Source: Saccharomyces mikatae IFO 1815 (taxonomy: Eukaryota > Ascomycota > Saccharomycetes > Saccharomycetales > Saccharomycetaceae). From it: a stretch of DNA of 64,000 nt. How positions within the stretch are numbered: the first letter of the stretch is position 1; each line of letters starts with the position of its first letter. Positions 1 to 9,783 of the stretch are shown in pieces. Both the position numbers and the translations under genes were made by a program. The notes under the pieces are model-generated. The model was not told the DNA's origin, made no database searches, and was given only the letters and a program-made list of their open reading frames with translations. The stretch is taken from NCBI RefSeq assembly GCF_947241705.1, contig NC_079259.1:496001-560000 (forward strand). Direction: 5' to 3'.

Positions 1-377
1 CTTATAATAGGCTTCCCTTCATGAATTTTTTTTTTTGCATTTTTTTGAGATGGTTTCACCGCTATTTGCGACACTTTAGCCCGGAAAATATCTTCGCTTG
101 GAGGCTCAATTCCAGGCTCACCTAAGTGGACCGTTGGTTGGGTTCCCCGACGTGACTGTGTTCACCTGCCCACGCCTACAGGGAGCTCAAACTCATATTG
201 GAACACTCCCGGACCTGGTGACTCTTGCTCTCTGTGGAAGCCTTCCTCAACTATGCACTTCTTTCGAGATCACAGACTATAATGGAGCCGGTCTCTAAAG
301 TAGGCGTACCTATACTAGTGGTAACTATTGTAATTTGCTACTTAGAATATCGAAAAGGAACTTAAGTAACCAGCGAG
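1..377 (+). promoter_or_regulatory. RPS11A upstream region, no gene seen
   Basis: This stretch lies directly upstream of the RPS11A start codon and should hold its promoter and 5' leader. A T-rich tract sits at about 28-47. A 66-codon open frame at 98-298 has no recognisable family and is probably chance. I could not find a convincing Rap1 or Abf1 site by eye, so the promoter role rests on position. Confidence 0.5.
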
Positions 378-1196
378 ATGTCTACTGAATTAACTGTTCA
401 ATCTGAAAGAGCTTTCCAAAAGGTATGCATTCAACCATAACGAACCGAAAGAATTTAAAGAAAATTTACCAACAATAACTTCGCCAAGCTCCAAAATGTT
501 CGTTAGAAAAAGAGCCTAGACATAAATGAAAATGTAGCAAATATTCTGATGAAGTTTCGTTTTGCTAACTATTAGATAAGTTGGACTTTTCATTGAACAA
601 TGGCATATATCTGTTGATTAATAGCGAATACAGTGGCACAGGATGCTCAAAAAATCAAGGGAATAATTATACAGGGTTAATCCCTCTTACAACCGATTGA
701 GTAAATTTTCTCTTTTATTTAATATGCGAGTAACTTACTAACTTTTGTTTCATTATTGTTTTTTTTTCAGCAACCACACATCTTCAACAACCCAAAGGTT
801 AAGACTTCCAAAAGAACCAAGAGATGGTACAAAAATGCTGGTTTAGGTTTTAAGACACCAAAAACCGCCATTGAAGGTTCTTACATTGACAAGAAATGTC
901 CATTCACTGGTTTAGTTTCCATCCGTGGTAAGATCTTGACCGGTACTGTCGTCTCTACCAAGATGCACCGTACCATTGTCATCAGAAGAGCTTACTTGCA
1001 TTACATTCCTAAGTACAACAGATACGAAAAGAGACACAAGAACGTCCCAGTCCATGTTTCCCCAGCTTTCCGTGTCCAAGTTGGTGACATCGTTACCGTC
1101 GGCCAATGTAGACCAATTTCCAAGACTGTTAGATTCAACGTTGTCAAGGTTTCTGCTGCTGCTGGTAAGGCTAACAAACAATTTGCTAAATTTTAA
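378..1196 (+). CDS. RPS11A: 40S ribosomal protein S11 (uS17), two exons
   Basis: Encodes small-subunit ribosomal protein uS17, an OB-fold protein that binds 18S rRNA in the cytoplasmic 40S subunit. Exon 1 is 378-422 (15 codons, [15 protein letters not shown]). An intron occupies 423-770, and exon 2 is 771-1196, resuming in frame at [10 protein letters not shown]. The spliced protein is 156 residues, the usual yeast length. It is rich in Lys and Arg and contains the typical uS17 stretches [18 protein letters not shown] and [15 protein letters not shown]. Codon use is strongly biased, as in highly expressed yeast genes. Yeast has a second copy, RPS11B. I assign the A copy from the neighbours (NSI1, VPS54 and REG1 follow). 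It converges on NSI1. Confidence 0.97.
423..770 (+). other. Spliceosomal intron of RPS11A
   Basis: The intron is 348 bases. The 5' splice site reads GTATGC, not the usual yeast GTATGT. The branch point is a perfect TACTAAC at 736-742, followed by a pyrimidine-rich run and a TTTCAG acceptor ending at 770. A single long intron just after a short first exon is typical of yeast ribosomal protein genes. Joining 422 to 771 restores one open frame that matches uS17 throughout. Confidence 0.95.
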
Positions 1197-1420
1197 ACTG
1201 ATTATAAATCGGGATAAAACTTAGATAACTGTTTATTTTATAATTATTTGTATAATGTATTAAAAATATAAATTCAATAATCTCCAATTCTCCAAGAAGT
1301 AAAATGTACCACATAATGGATGCTCTATTGTTATATCGTCTTGATTTTTTTTCCATTCATAAATCAATAAATGCACTTCTATGTATTGCGCTTATACACC
1401 TATATGCAAAAATTCCTCTT

Positions 1421-1618
1421 TTTAATTCATTGGTTCTAACAATAAATGGTGTCAGCAATTGATCTTTCTTTGAGGCCTTAAACTCTTTCTTTCATCCTCT
1501 CGTAAAATAGCTTTATTTCAAAACCAGCACGGGAAAATCCAGGCTTGGAAGCGGCTAAACCATTTCAGTCAATATTAGAGTAAGCTAATTCAGGTTGTTG
1601 TTTCAATTGTTCTAGGAG
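1421..1618 (-). pseudogene. Decayed C-terminal tail of NSI1
   Basis: The 66 codons after the NSI1 stop still resemble the C-terminus of S. cerevisiae Nsi1, read in the same frame with no net insertion or deletion. Recognisable pieces include LLEQLKQQPE, YSNID, SKPGFSRAGFE and YERMKE. The tail is interrupted by further in-frame stops at 1565-1567, 1478-1480, 1436-1438 and 1427-1429. It corresponds to the last Myb-like repeat plus the extreme C-terminus. I infer that the gene lost this part by a nonsense change and that the tail then drifted. The comparison sequence is from memory. Confidence 0.75.
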
Positions 1619-3109
1619 TCATTTCTTGTCGGAACAAGGATTACTCAACATACTCTTGGATGCTTCATCAGTTACTAATTTATTCCATTTGTAGCGGCAT
1701 TGTATACGAGATCTCGTACCGCCCATACGTTCACTGACCACAGTCCAATTAATCATATCTTTAAAAGTAGGATTATCGCTAATTCTCTTCCCTTTTGGGC
1801 CCCTGGTATACATTTGATTGTATATATCATCTTTGTTAGTAGCCTCGATTTCTTTTATCCTTTGGTAATTGTGTGCTTCTTCGATCATTTCATTTACCAC
1901 AGTTGTCAGTAATTCTTCTTCTTCTTTTGACCATCTTTTTGAGCCTCTTTTTGAACCACACTTCATATAATTTCTCCAACGGTCTCTGCAATCTTCTGGC
2001 ATTCTACCTAAAAGTTTTCCTACCTCAGTCCAATGTCCTTCTTTTTCTAAACATAATCTTGCTAATTCTTGATCTTCCTCGGGCGTCCACTTCCCACGCT
2101 GTTCAAAAATATGATACTTTCTTCTTATATGTTTATATATCGAAGACCTTGTTCTATAAGGCAAAACCTTGCTTAAATTTGCCCAAAACCCATCTCTAAT
2201 GACCCCGTCGGTAGACCAAATTCTCTCACACATTTGGCGTCTATTTAAGTCTCTTATTTGCATGTATTCTTCGATAAATTGGTCCAAAGCTTCTTCTTCG
2301 TTGAAAGTGAATTTCCTCCCTATAGATTTTGTGATAGCACCGTCCACTACCGATGCTTTCACAATGTCAGATCGCAGTAACTTGGTACTTCCCTTCTCTT
2401 TCTCTTGTGTCCGTTTTAACTCATCTGAATTGACATCCTTTTCAGGTATCCTCGCTGTCCGCTTTACATAGCTTCCATCATTTGGAACCGCCTCTAAATC
2501 GGTATAGAGCTTAACAAGGGTGCTGTTGTTATTAACATCTATATCTTTATTATTTCCGTCGATCACTGAGAGTTTGTTCGAGCTTTTAACCAAATATGCC
2601 TTTTCAGCATCAACATACTCATCAAAAGCTGTTTCAGCAATGAGATCATCAGGTAAAAATGTTGATGTTGTTATAGTTTCATCTAACGTCGTTAACTGCG
2701 GGTCAAGAACCATTTTTATTTTCGCTTTTCTTTCTTTTCTGGATTTTCTTGATTTGTGATGCTTCTTTCCCTCTTGCTTAGTATTAGAAGCATTTTTATG
2801 ATGTCTCCTCTTGTCCTTTTCCCTTATTGAACTATTATACGCGGCTGCAATGGCGGCCATGGCAACAGAATCTGTTTCTATCTCATTCAATTTATGTGCA
2901 TTGCTTGTATCTGATGTTTTCAAACACCAATCTATATTGGTATTCTTACCTTGATGTTCTTCCTTCCTATTTTTTTTTGATTTTTTCACCTTTTTAACGT
3001 GATCCTTGAAGTCAACTCCCACATACTTTAGTACCGCTTCTTCTACTGATTCCTTGGAGTGTTCGTTATCCTGAAACTTTAAATCGGCAGAATTGGACAC
3101 GTTATTCAT
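1619..3109 (-). CDS. NSI1: Myb-type rDNA terminator-binding protein, C-terminally truncated
   Basis: Orthologue of Nsi1/Ytt1 (YDR026C), the Reb1 paralogue that binds the rDNA terminator region and helps Pol I termination and rDNA silencing. The product is 496 residues; S. cerevisiae Nsi1 is about 570. The N-terminal half is low-complexity and lysine-rich. Myb-type DNA-binding repeats follow: W341-M382 (WTPEEDQELARLCLEKEGHW region) and about 393-475 (RWSKEEEELL, then NWTVVSERM and RIQCRYKWNKL). The frame stops where the family normally continues with another Trp and a final Myb-like repeat, and a recognisable remnant lies downstream. The start MNNVSNS aligns with the S. cerevisiae start. Whether the short form still works at rDNA is unknown. 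Confidence 0.93.
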   Translation of the reverse strand: MNNVSNSADLKFQDNEHSKESVEEAVLKYVGVDFKDHVKKVKKSKKNRKEEHQGKNTNIDWCLKTSDTSNAHKLNEIETDSVAMAAIAAAYNSSIREKDKRRHHKNASNTKQEGKKHHKSRKSRKERKAKIKMVLDPQLTTLDETITTSTFLPDDLIAETAFDEYVDAEKAYLVKSSNKLSVIDGNNKDIDVNNNSTLVKLYTDLEAVPNDGSYVKRTARIPEKDVNSDELKRTQEKEKGSTKLLRSDIVKASVVDGAITKSIGRKFTFNEEEALDQFIEEYMQIRDLNRRQMCERIWSTDGVIRDGFWANLSKVLPYRTRSSIYKHIRRKYHIFEQRGKWTPEEDQELARLCLEKEGHWTEVGKLLGRMPEDCRDRWRNYMKCGSKRGSKRWSKEEEELLTTVVNEMIEEAHNYQRIKEIEATNKDDIYNQMYTRGPKGKRISDNPTFKDMINWTVVSERMGGTRSRIQCRYKWNKLVTDEASKSMLSNPCSDKK

Positions 3110-3489
3110 TCTAGTTATATCTTTCCACCAAACTCTAATCAGGAACAGACGCTGACTCTATGGACGGTGCTACTCTATGTCAGCTGTATTGTAAACGATA
3201 TTACGTTAAAATTGTAGCCGATGAGCTGTGTCAACTGTCAGGGTAATTGGGACGCGATTTGGTAGCTGTTGTAAAAGTTCTCTTCCAATGCATATTTGAA
3301 AACCTTTGATCTCGCTCAATTTTGTCGTTCGACCATTTTCTGTCCGTCCGTCTAGTCGAACGAAGTCTGAAAAAGAAGTAAATGAGATAGTAGAAAGGAA
3401 AACTTCTTCAAGGATAACATCAAAGTTAGATTAGTTTGAGAAGTTACGTAGTGGTATATAGCTTGAGATTTGGTTTTCTTTATCATGGT
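3110..3489 (-). promoter_or_regulatory. NSI1 promoter / VPS54 3' region
   Basis: This is a 380-base gap between the NSI1 start and the VPS54 stop, both on the minus strand, so it should hold the NSI1 promoter and the VPS54 terminator. I see no open frame of note and no RNA gene or repeat. Confidence 0.5.
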
Positions 3490-6186
3490 TTATGCAGGTA
3501 GAGGTGGAGCATTGGCCGTGTATATTTTATTCGATGAAGCTTGGTATTGCTCTAATAAGCTTGTATAATGGCTGGGATCAAAAGGCTCGAAGTCCCTGCT
3601 AGAGTTGGAGAGTCTTTGATAAAATCTTTGAACGATAATCACAAACTCGGCAAGACAGTCCAATGATTCTCCCATAATAGACAAGTTTCTGCCTGTTTTT
3701 AAAAGCGAGTTTCCAGGTTGTGTGACAGATGCCATGGCGCTATTATTATAGTATTGTAGCATGTCATAGCACAACTTCTCAAAATTTGACAAATAAATAG
3801 AGGGAAGGTTTATTGAGAGGGCCATTAACTCCTTAATGACTTCAATGGCAGCGAGTAGGGAGCTGCTTGCGACAAACGTTTTATCACCAACAACAACCGA
3901 TTTTCTATGACCTTGTGATGCTTCGTCGCCTTCATTTTTTCTTTTGCCACTACTCGTGTCACTTATGTCATTTTCATGAACACTAAAATTTCCTGTCATA
4001 TCTAAAATAGCTGTCCAACTTAATGGGTCTATATCTATGCTTGATACAATATCGTTGACATCGCTCTGGATGGACGGGTCTACGATATATGGTACCCATT
4101 CCTCGGCGTCGATCTTTTTTTTTATATTGCGGTAGTTTTTGGAACTTTGTGCACTAGCATAATACTTGATCTGAGATGCTAAAACATTACTTAAATATTT
4201 CGTTAAAAATTCTCCACTTAGTACTTCACATTCCTGAATAAAAAGAACACATATTGCATAAAATTTCAAGAAATAGTCGTATCGTAGAGATAAGTTCAGT
4301 TCTCTTCTTACAGCAATGATCTTACCTGTACGCAGCTGAATAATCCTAATTATTTCGTTGATACCGGTACGTATATCCAGCTGTGTAATCATATTGTGCT
4401 GGTTTTCATTTGGACTTTTAACGGATGCCAGCTCGTTAAGAGATATATCTAGTAGCAACTTTTGATGCCCGTAAAGCCTTCGGAGGGCCTCTAACGCATG
4501 CGTGAATATTTTTAAGAGCATGGACTGAAATTCAGCAGGTGTTTGCTCCTTTATTAGTCTTGAAAGCTTGGATCCGCTTGTAGAGCCATTATTAGGTTGT
4601 TTCTCATCATGGGTATTGACAATAACATCTTTATTGTCAGAGTGTATATTTTCAGTTGGCAAATGAATTTTTATAACAGATTTGAGCTCCATAATAGATT
4701 TTTCTCTGTACAAGTCGAATGCACTAGTCAGTTCTTCGCATCTATTTAGCTTGACTATTAGTTCGCCTATCTCTGAAGAGAACTTATCAGTAAATATAGT
4801 TTGCTTTTTATCATTAGATCCTGTTTGTATCCTATACAATGTTTCATTAGGTTCGATTGATTGGCAAAAGGACCTTAAATCATCAATTAGTAGGTTTGAT
4901 AATTGCAGACTAAACTTTCCTCCTATTTCTATTTTCATATTCGTTAAAAACTCCCTCGTTGTTGATAAAGATGGTATCGTTTTTAAATTGCTTAGTTTAT
5001 AAGGCCATGATCGTGTCCAGTTTTGAACATCTTTGTTGACTGAATCATCCCCTTTTATTAGATGATCAATTGACTTTATAAGTTCTAAACAGTTATCAAA
5101 TTTGTTTTCCTTATACATTATACTGCACTCATCTGTTTTGTTCAATACTAATTTTGCCTGCAATAGCCCTTGCTCCAGTTTCTCCACGTTTTTTCTTTTA
5201 AAAATCATTTCCAGGTGTGAAATCTTTTTGTTAATATTGTCCCCGTCGATAATCTTGATATTTTGTGCCAACTCCTCCAGCTTACTTAACGTATCATAGG
5301 CCCTTTTCTGAATACTGTCAACCTCACTTAGTGCATGGAAAAACTTATGAGAGGATTTGGATATCTCTGTTACTAATAAAGTTTCTACAATATCCAAGTA
5401 ATCGGTTAGTTTGTCTCTTAATTCAAAAAAGGCCTCGTCCCTTCGTGTTTGCACTTTCATGTCTGGTTTTGTTAAAAACAAATCAATTGCATCTAATACC
5501 TTATGAAAGGTTCGAGGGTTATCTAATTGAAAATCGTCTGAAAAGTAAAAATTAGGTACACTGCTTATTAGTCCAGGGTCACCTTGCTTGATATTCTCTT
5601 CAAACAGCTCCTCGTTCATATTTTCGCCGTCTCGAAGTTCTTTTAGTTGTTCAGTTTGATTCATGTTTCTGATATTGTTTGTGCTTTGAAATATTTGATA
5701 TTCACTTTTGATGTTTTCGACATATTCTCTTACATGCGTTTTCCAATGGTCATCTAAGTCGTTTTTGCTCAGACTAACCTGTGGAATATCAGCAACAGTC
5801 GGATAGTTAAGCCAGTTTTTCCTTCTTGTGTTCATGACAATTTCATAGATAGAGTTGTTCCCTAGTGGTGAAAAATCCATGGATCCACTATGTGTTTCAT
5901 TTTCAAATCCAAATGATCTACTATTTGCAACAGATAGGGTCCTGGAGTCAAAACTTCTTCGTGGTGTTATAGAATCAAGACTCATTCTCGAAGATCTCCT
6001 CGCTCTTGGCGTAACACTACCGGATATACTTAGTAGGTCATCGTTAAGGGAGGTATCTCCTTCTAGTGTAAAAGAGGCACTATCACTATTTCGAGAGGGC
6101 GATCCTTCAGGTACGACAATTTTGGGACGACCATTCACTTTTCGAAGTCCCTGGCCGTTATTTTGGGGTACTTCATTTAATGACAT
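3490..6186 (-). CDS. VPS54: GARP complex subunit Vps54
   Basis: Orthologue of Vps54/Luv1 (YDR027C), one of four subunits of the GARP tethering complex, which captures endosome-derived vesicles at the trans-Golgi. The product is 898 residues; S. cerevisiae has 889. The N-terminus (about 1-130) is Ser-rich and probably phosphorylated (SGSVTPRARRSSRMSLDSITP). A long helical, coiled-coil-rich region typical of the CATCHR fold follows, and the conserved Vps54 C-terminal part includes QLDIRTGINEIIRIIQLRTG. I chose the ATG at 6186 (MSLNEVPQNN). The frame stays open upstream to 6327 but the codon there is TTG, and the extension is not part of the family. Confidence 0.96.
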   Translation of the reverse strand: MSLNEVPQNNGQGLRKVNGRPKIVVPEGSPSRNSDSASFTLEGDTSLNDDLLSISGSVTPRARRSSRMSLDSITPRRSFDSRTLSVANSRSFGFENETHSGSMDFSPLGNNSIYEIVMNTRRKNWLNYPTVADIPQVSLSKNDLDDHWKTHVREYVENIKSEYQIFQSTNNIRNMNQTEQLKELRDGENMNEELFEENIKQGDPGLISSVPNFYFSDDFQLDNPRTFHKVLDAIDLFLTKPDMKVQTRRDEAFFELRDKLTDYLDIVETLLVTEISKSSHKFFHALSEVDSIQKRAYDTLSKLEELAQNIKIIDGDNINKKISHLEMIFKRKNVEKLEQGLLQAKLVLNKTDECSIMYKENKFDNCLELIKSIDHLIKGDDSVNKDVQNWTRSWPYKLSNLKTIPSLSTTREFLTNMKIEIGGKFSLQLSNLLIDDLRSFCQSIEPNETLYRIQTGSNDKKQTIFTDKFSSEIGELIVKLNRCEELTSAFDLYREKSIMELKSVIKIHLPTENIHSDNKDVIVNTHDEKQPNNGSTSGSKLSRLIKEQTPAEFQSMLLKIFTHALEALRRLYGHQKLLLDISLNELASVKSPNENQHNMITQLDIRTGINEIIRIIQLRTGKIIAVRRELNLSLRYDYFLKFYAICVLFIQECEVLSGEFLTKYLSNVLASQIKYYASAQSSKNYRNIKKKIDAEEWVPYIVDPSIQSDVNDIVSSIDIDPLSWTAILDMTGNFSVHENDISDTSSGKRKNEGDEASQGHRKSVVVGDKTFVASSSLLAAIEVIKELMALSINLPSIYLSNFEKLCYDMLQYYNNSAMASVTQPGNSLLKTGRNLSIMGESLDCLAEFVIIVQRFYQRLSNSSRDFEPFDPSHYTSLLEQYQASSNKIYTANAPPLPA

Positions 6187-6696
6187 TTCGTCGTATACCA
6201 AACCAAAAACTATATTGTTTGTGTAGCGCTTTATGATATCAATGGTGGCTACGAGCTGCGCCTTAAGATTTCTGACTATTATCTCGTTCTGTTTTTTGTA
6301 TTGGTATTTTGATATATTTTCTCTCAAGGAAAAACCCTTTAAAGATCAAAGAGCAAAACATTGACAACGCCTAATCTAAAAATCGCTAAGCACGAATATA
6401 CTTCAAGAGTTCCTTGTAGTTGGGACTTGATGCTGCCATATAAAACTCACTTGCTATCATTGAAGCTCAAGCCCTTCTTATACGTAAGTGCAATATACTA
6501 TAAAAATATAAAGAAATTTAGAAACCCAAAGCTAATTTAATTGTGTACGTAAAAAACTATTTCACTGTTTACATTTCGTCCTTGCTATTCCCTGCTGGTT
6601 ACAGCTTAATTGGATCCTAAAGAGGGTACTGGTCCACACTACCTGGACTTTGTTTCCTTTCACTTTGTAGATTTCAGAACGTTTTTTTTTTTTGAT
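6187..6696 (-). promoter_or_regulatory. VPS54 promoter / REG1 3' region
   Basis: This 510-base gap separates two minus-strand genes. It should contain the VPS54 promoter and the REG1 polyadenylation region. A homopolymeric run lies at about 6681-6692 close to the REG1 stop. No gene or RNA was recognised. Confidence 0.45.
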
Positions 6697-9600
6697 TCAA
6701 TTGTTGTCATTACCGGTTTCTTGTTTCTTGACATCACTTTTTTTCCAAGAATGTAAGTATTTGCTTGCCATACCCTTTGCATTTTGCATCACTTTTTGTA
6801 AACTCTCGTTACTTGAATCTGTTAAAGAAGCCTCCTTTCTTCTGTTTTGAACATTTTCAATACTCCTGTCCTTTGAACTATCTGCATTATTTATATGGCA
6901 TTTTTCGAATCCTTTGGCCAAGGTGTCCATTTCTGAGTGATTTTGTTGGTCCTTCGTACTTCCTCCGGAAACGACAGATTTGATAGATTCATTCCTTGGA
7001 GAAAAGTAACCTTCTATGGCAACAGCACTCGAACCGACTTCGGCAGATGAAGGAGTGTTATTTATAATTCTAAAGCTTTGTGAATTATCAGGTGCCTTTG
7101 ATTGCTTTGGAATGACTGTTTTCTTTTGGGACAGTATGTTAGCTGGTGTTATACTTTCTTTTGAAGTATCTTGATTGGCCAGCAGATTCGATCTGGGCAT
7201 TGACCTCTGTTCCTCCTCACTGCTACTCTCTTCTTCACTATCTGAATTGAATATGAAATTCCCTGAAGAAGAATTGCGCTTCAACGGATACGGTCTAACA
7301 GCCAGTTGCGCACACTTGTTTGCGTCGGCTTTACCCTCTATGAAATTAGTGGGATTCTTTTGCTGACAAGAGACTGCTAAAGAAAGTGGTGGTTGTGATA
7401 AATCGCATAAAGAATTAGTAGACCCCGATTTTCCCAATGACAATGTTCTCCTTAGTGAAAGTCCTTCGTCTTTGTTATCATCTACTGCTTGACCATCATT
7501 AACTTCATCATCTTCATCATCGCTACTGTTGTATTGGGAATCTTCAATAAATTGCTGTTCGCTGTCAGATGAAGAACTATAATTGTCGTCGTCATATAAT
7601 AGCATATGTGATCCATGTTGGCGGTTTGTATTGGTTGTAGCTTTATGAAGTTTTGGGGCATGTTTTTTTTTGGACTCTACAGCATTATTAAATTCATAAG
7701 TTGATGCGTTGTCATCAGCAATAGCTGTTTGTAGATCCATTCCTTCAGGCACGTCTACGATATCACATGAATCTACTGGAAGAAAACTAGAAGTGTCGCC
7801 AGTGTAAACCGAATTATAATCATATATGTAGTCATAGCCTCTAGAGGTATTGACATTATGTGAAACAGCATTACCATACCCATTGAACTCACTATTATCG
7901 GATTCTTCGTCCGATCCATAATTTAAAGTTGTATCAGGAAGTAACTTTATTATGGGACGTACATGGGATCTTGAGGTGGCAGAGGAAGCTACAGAAGAAT
8001 TATCTGTTATTGGCGAATGAACTCCAGAATCAGACCTCCTTGAAAATCTCGCATTTATGTAAAGACCACCATTTTCCTCATCATCCGAGTGAGACGACGA
8101 TGATGATGCCGATGACATATCGTCATCGCTAGTATCTCTATGAAGGTGCTCAGATGAAGAGTTCACTGAGAAAGAGTTTTTATGAGGAGCTAGCAATGGA
8201 GTCCGGTTATTGTTTATCGTTGTAACGTTCGCATTGTTATTAACATCAACATATCCTCCCCCTCCGTTATCACTTTCATCATCTTCTGATTGTGACGCTG
8301 GATATCGTAGTGCCATACATTGTTCCACTCTGTCATTGAAATGTATATGTCTATTTTTGGTGGACTTGTTGGATTTTTCACTTGGACTTGAGGTTAATAT
8401 TGACGACAATCCTAACGAATGATTTTCATCGTCTCTATTAGTGAAAGATTTGGATGAGAAGAACCGGTTATTATCAGAACACAAAGAAGAATCCAGATTT
8501 TCGTCAGAATGACCCTCAACACGAATATTGGTATTATTCTTCAGTATGCCTTTGTCAGACTGTGTCGTTGACTGATTTTTTTGAACGCGGAGTGCCGATT
8601 TCAGGTGAAAATCTTCTTTTTCATTTTTATCACCACTGTTTGATTTTGTCCCTATAGAATTCGGTATTGTAGGAGAACCATTGCTTTTATCTGAAGGTTG
8701 ACAATTCGAACTAGCGTTATTGTCTGGTTTCTTAGGATAATGATAATACTGGGCGTTAACTTGAGCAGCAAGGGCATCGAAGTCATCATGGACATTTTTA
8801 TTGCCGTTGGGATCCATTATTACTGAAGCGTGCTTGACTTCAGTCATATGTTTTCTTGCCTCGTTCAGTTTCCATAAAGCATTATCTTCTATGATTTCTG
8901 TTACGGTCCTTTTCTTTAAAATTGGCTTGGGAGCAGCCACTGGTAATTTTGGTTTTTTAGTAGGCTTTGAGATTCTTTTGGAATTTTCATCATCTGAACC
9001 GTAACCCCTTTCCAGATCATGCTCTTCTTCACTTTTGGAATTACCTTCAGAATCTCTTACAATAGGACCGTATAACCATGTAACGTCAGAATCCTTTGAC
9101 CAATTAACTACTTCAGGTGACACTGTTTTCAAATTGTTTCTTGCTTTTGCCCACGTTCTCCATGAGGCGTTTTCTAATCTGGCAGCATTAACCAAATCGA
9201 CGTCTCTTTTCTTTTTCTTTAGAATGATGTATTTCCAAGAATTAGAGATTTCAGATTCCTTCCATTCGTGCGACAGATAATCAACGTGTCTTTCTGGTTC
9301 CACCACAACATCATTATCATCTTGTGGGATTAAATAGCTATCGTTGTCCGGGGGTGGTGGAGAGACGGAGGTTGAGTGGTCCTGATAATCGTCATCATCA
9401 TCGTCATCATCATCATCATCATAGTCATCATCTGAAGAATTGCTTGAAGAATTACCAGATGAGTTTTCATAATATTCATTGTCGTCATCATATAAGTCGT
9501 CTGATCTTCCTAACAGTTTCTTAGTAGGATCAATATATTCATCGAGGAGGCCCATTGACCTTGTTCTTTTTAAATTGAAAGTTGATTTATGAAATTCATC

Positions 9601-9783
9601 ATCATTTTTTGCTTGAACGGCCATTGATACTGAAGGTCCCATATCTTCGTTGTCGTTGTCATTATTGTTACCAGCAACACTACCATTACCCTTAATATTA
9701 CTATCATGGTTAGCACTTCTATTTACATGCTCATTTTCAAGATCTTTCTTACCGGCGAAGTAATTTGCTAAATTTGTTGACAT
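6697..9783 (-). CDS. REG1: Glc7 (PP1) regulatory subunit Reg1
   Basis: Orthologue of Reg1 (YDR028C). It targets the type-1 phosphatase Glc7 to the Snf1 kinase and is required for glucose repression. The product is 1,028 residues; S. cerevisiae has 1,014. Visible features are an Asp-rich run near residues 115-135, the conserved block around YLSHEWKESEISNSWKYI, a PP1-docking segment RHIHFNDRVEQCM (RVxF-type, HIHF core) in the middle, and many Ser/Asp-rich acidic patches. Most of the chain looks disordered, as expected for a PP1 scaffold. The start MSTNLANYFAGKKD matches the family. The small length difference from S. cerevisiae falls at least partly in the Asp run and other low-complexity stretches. 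Confidence 0.97.
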   Translation of the reverse strand: MSTNLANYFAGKKDLENEHVNRSANHDSNIKGNGSVAGNNNDNDNEDMGPSVSMAVQAKNDDEFHKSTFNLKRTRSMGLLDEYIDPTKKLLGRSDDLYDDDNEYYENSSGNSSSNSSDDDYDDDDDDDDDDDYQDHSTSVSPPPPDNDSYLIPQDDNDVVVEPERHVDYLSHEWKESEISNSWKYIILKKKKRDVDLVNAARLENASWRTWAKARNNLKTVSPEVVNWSKDSDVTWLYGPIVRDSEGNSKSEEEHDLERGYGSDDENSKRISKPTKKPKLPVAAPKPILKKRTVTEIIEDNALWKLNEARKHMTEVKHASVIMDPNGNKNVHDDFDALAAQVNAQYYHYPKKPDNNASSNCQPSDKSNGSPTIPNSIGTKSNSGDKNEKEDFHLKSALRVQKNQSTTQSDKGILKNNTNIRVEGHSDENLDSSLCSDNNRFFSSKSFTNRDDENHSLGLSSILTSSPSEKSNKSTKNRHIHFNDRVEQCMALRYPASQSEDDESDNGGGGYVDVNNNANVTTINNNRTPLLAPHKNSFSVNSSSEHLHRDTSDDDMSSASSSSSHSDDEENGGLYINARFSRRSDSGVHSPITDNSSVASSATSRSHVRPIIKLLPDTTLNYGSDEESDNSEFNGYGNAVSHNVNTSRGYDYIYDYNSVYTGDTSSFLPVDSCDIVDVPEGMDLQTAIADDNASTYEFNNAVESKKKHAPKLHKATTNTNRQHGSHMLLYDDDNYSSSSDSEQQFIEDSQYNSSDDEDDEVNDGQAVDDNKDEGLSLRRTLSLGKSGSTNSLCDLSQPPLSLAVSCQQKNPTNFIEGKADANKCAQLAVRPYPLKRNSSSGNFIFNSDSEEESSSEEEQRSMPRSNLLANQDTSKESITPANILSQKKTVIPKQSKAPDNSQSFRIINNTPSSAEVGSSAVAIEGYFSPRNESIKSVVSGGSTKDQQNHSEMDTLAKGFEKCHINNADSSKDRSIENVQNRRKEASLTDSSNESLQKVMQNAKGMASKYLHSWKKSDVKKQETGNDNN
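9386..9424. repeat. GAT/ATC trinucleotide repeat inside REG1
   Basis: A near-perfect run of ATC/GTC triplets on the plus strand encodes about a dozen consecutive Asp codons of REG1 on the minus strand. Such runs expand and contract by replication slippage while keeping frame. It looks longer here than in the S. cerevisiae protein as I remember it. Confidence 0.85.

Noticed and set aside
98-298. 66-codon open frame upstream of RPS11A
   Set aside because: No recognisable family, no codon bias, and it lies in the promoter of a ribosomal protein gene.
912-1181. 89-codon antisense frame inside RPS11A
   Set aside because: Shadow of a strongly biased coding sequence on the opposite strand.
1619-1621. 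Programmed stop-codon readthrough into the NSI1 tail
   Set aside because: The TGA is followed by C, a leaky context in yeast, but four more in-frame stops follow within 66 codons, so decay is a better explanation.
6187-6327. N-terminal extension of VPS54
   Set aside because: The frame is open but begins at TTG, not ATG, and the added residues are not part of the family.
9386-9424. CRISPR-like or satellite array
   Set aside because: It is a simple triplet repeat inside a coding sequence; no spaced direct repeats were found anywhere in the window.
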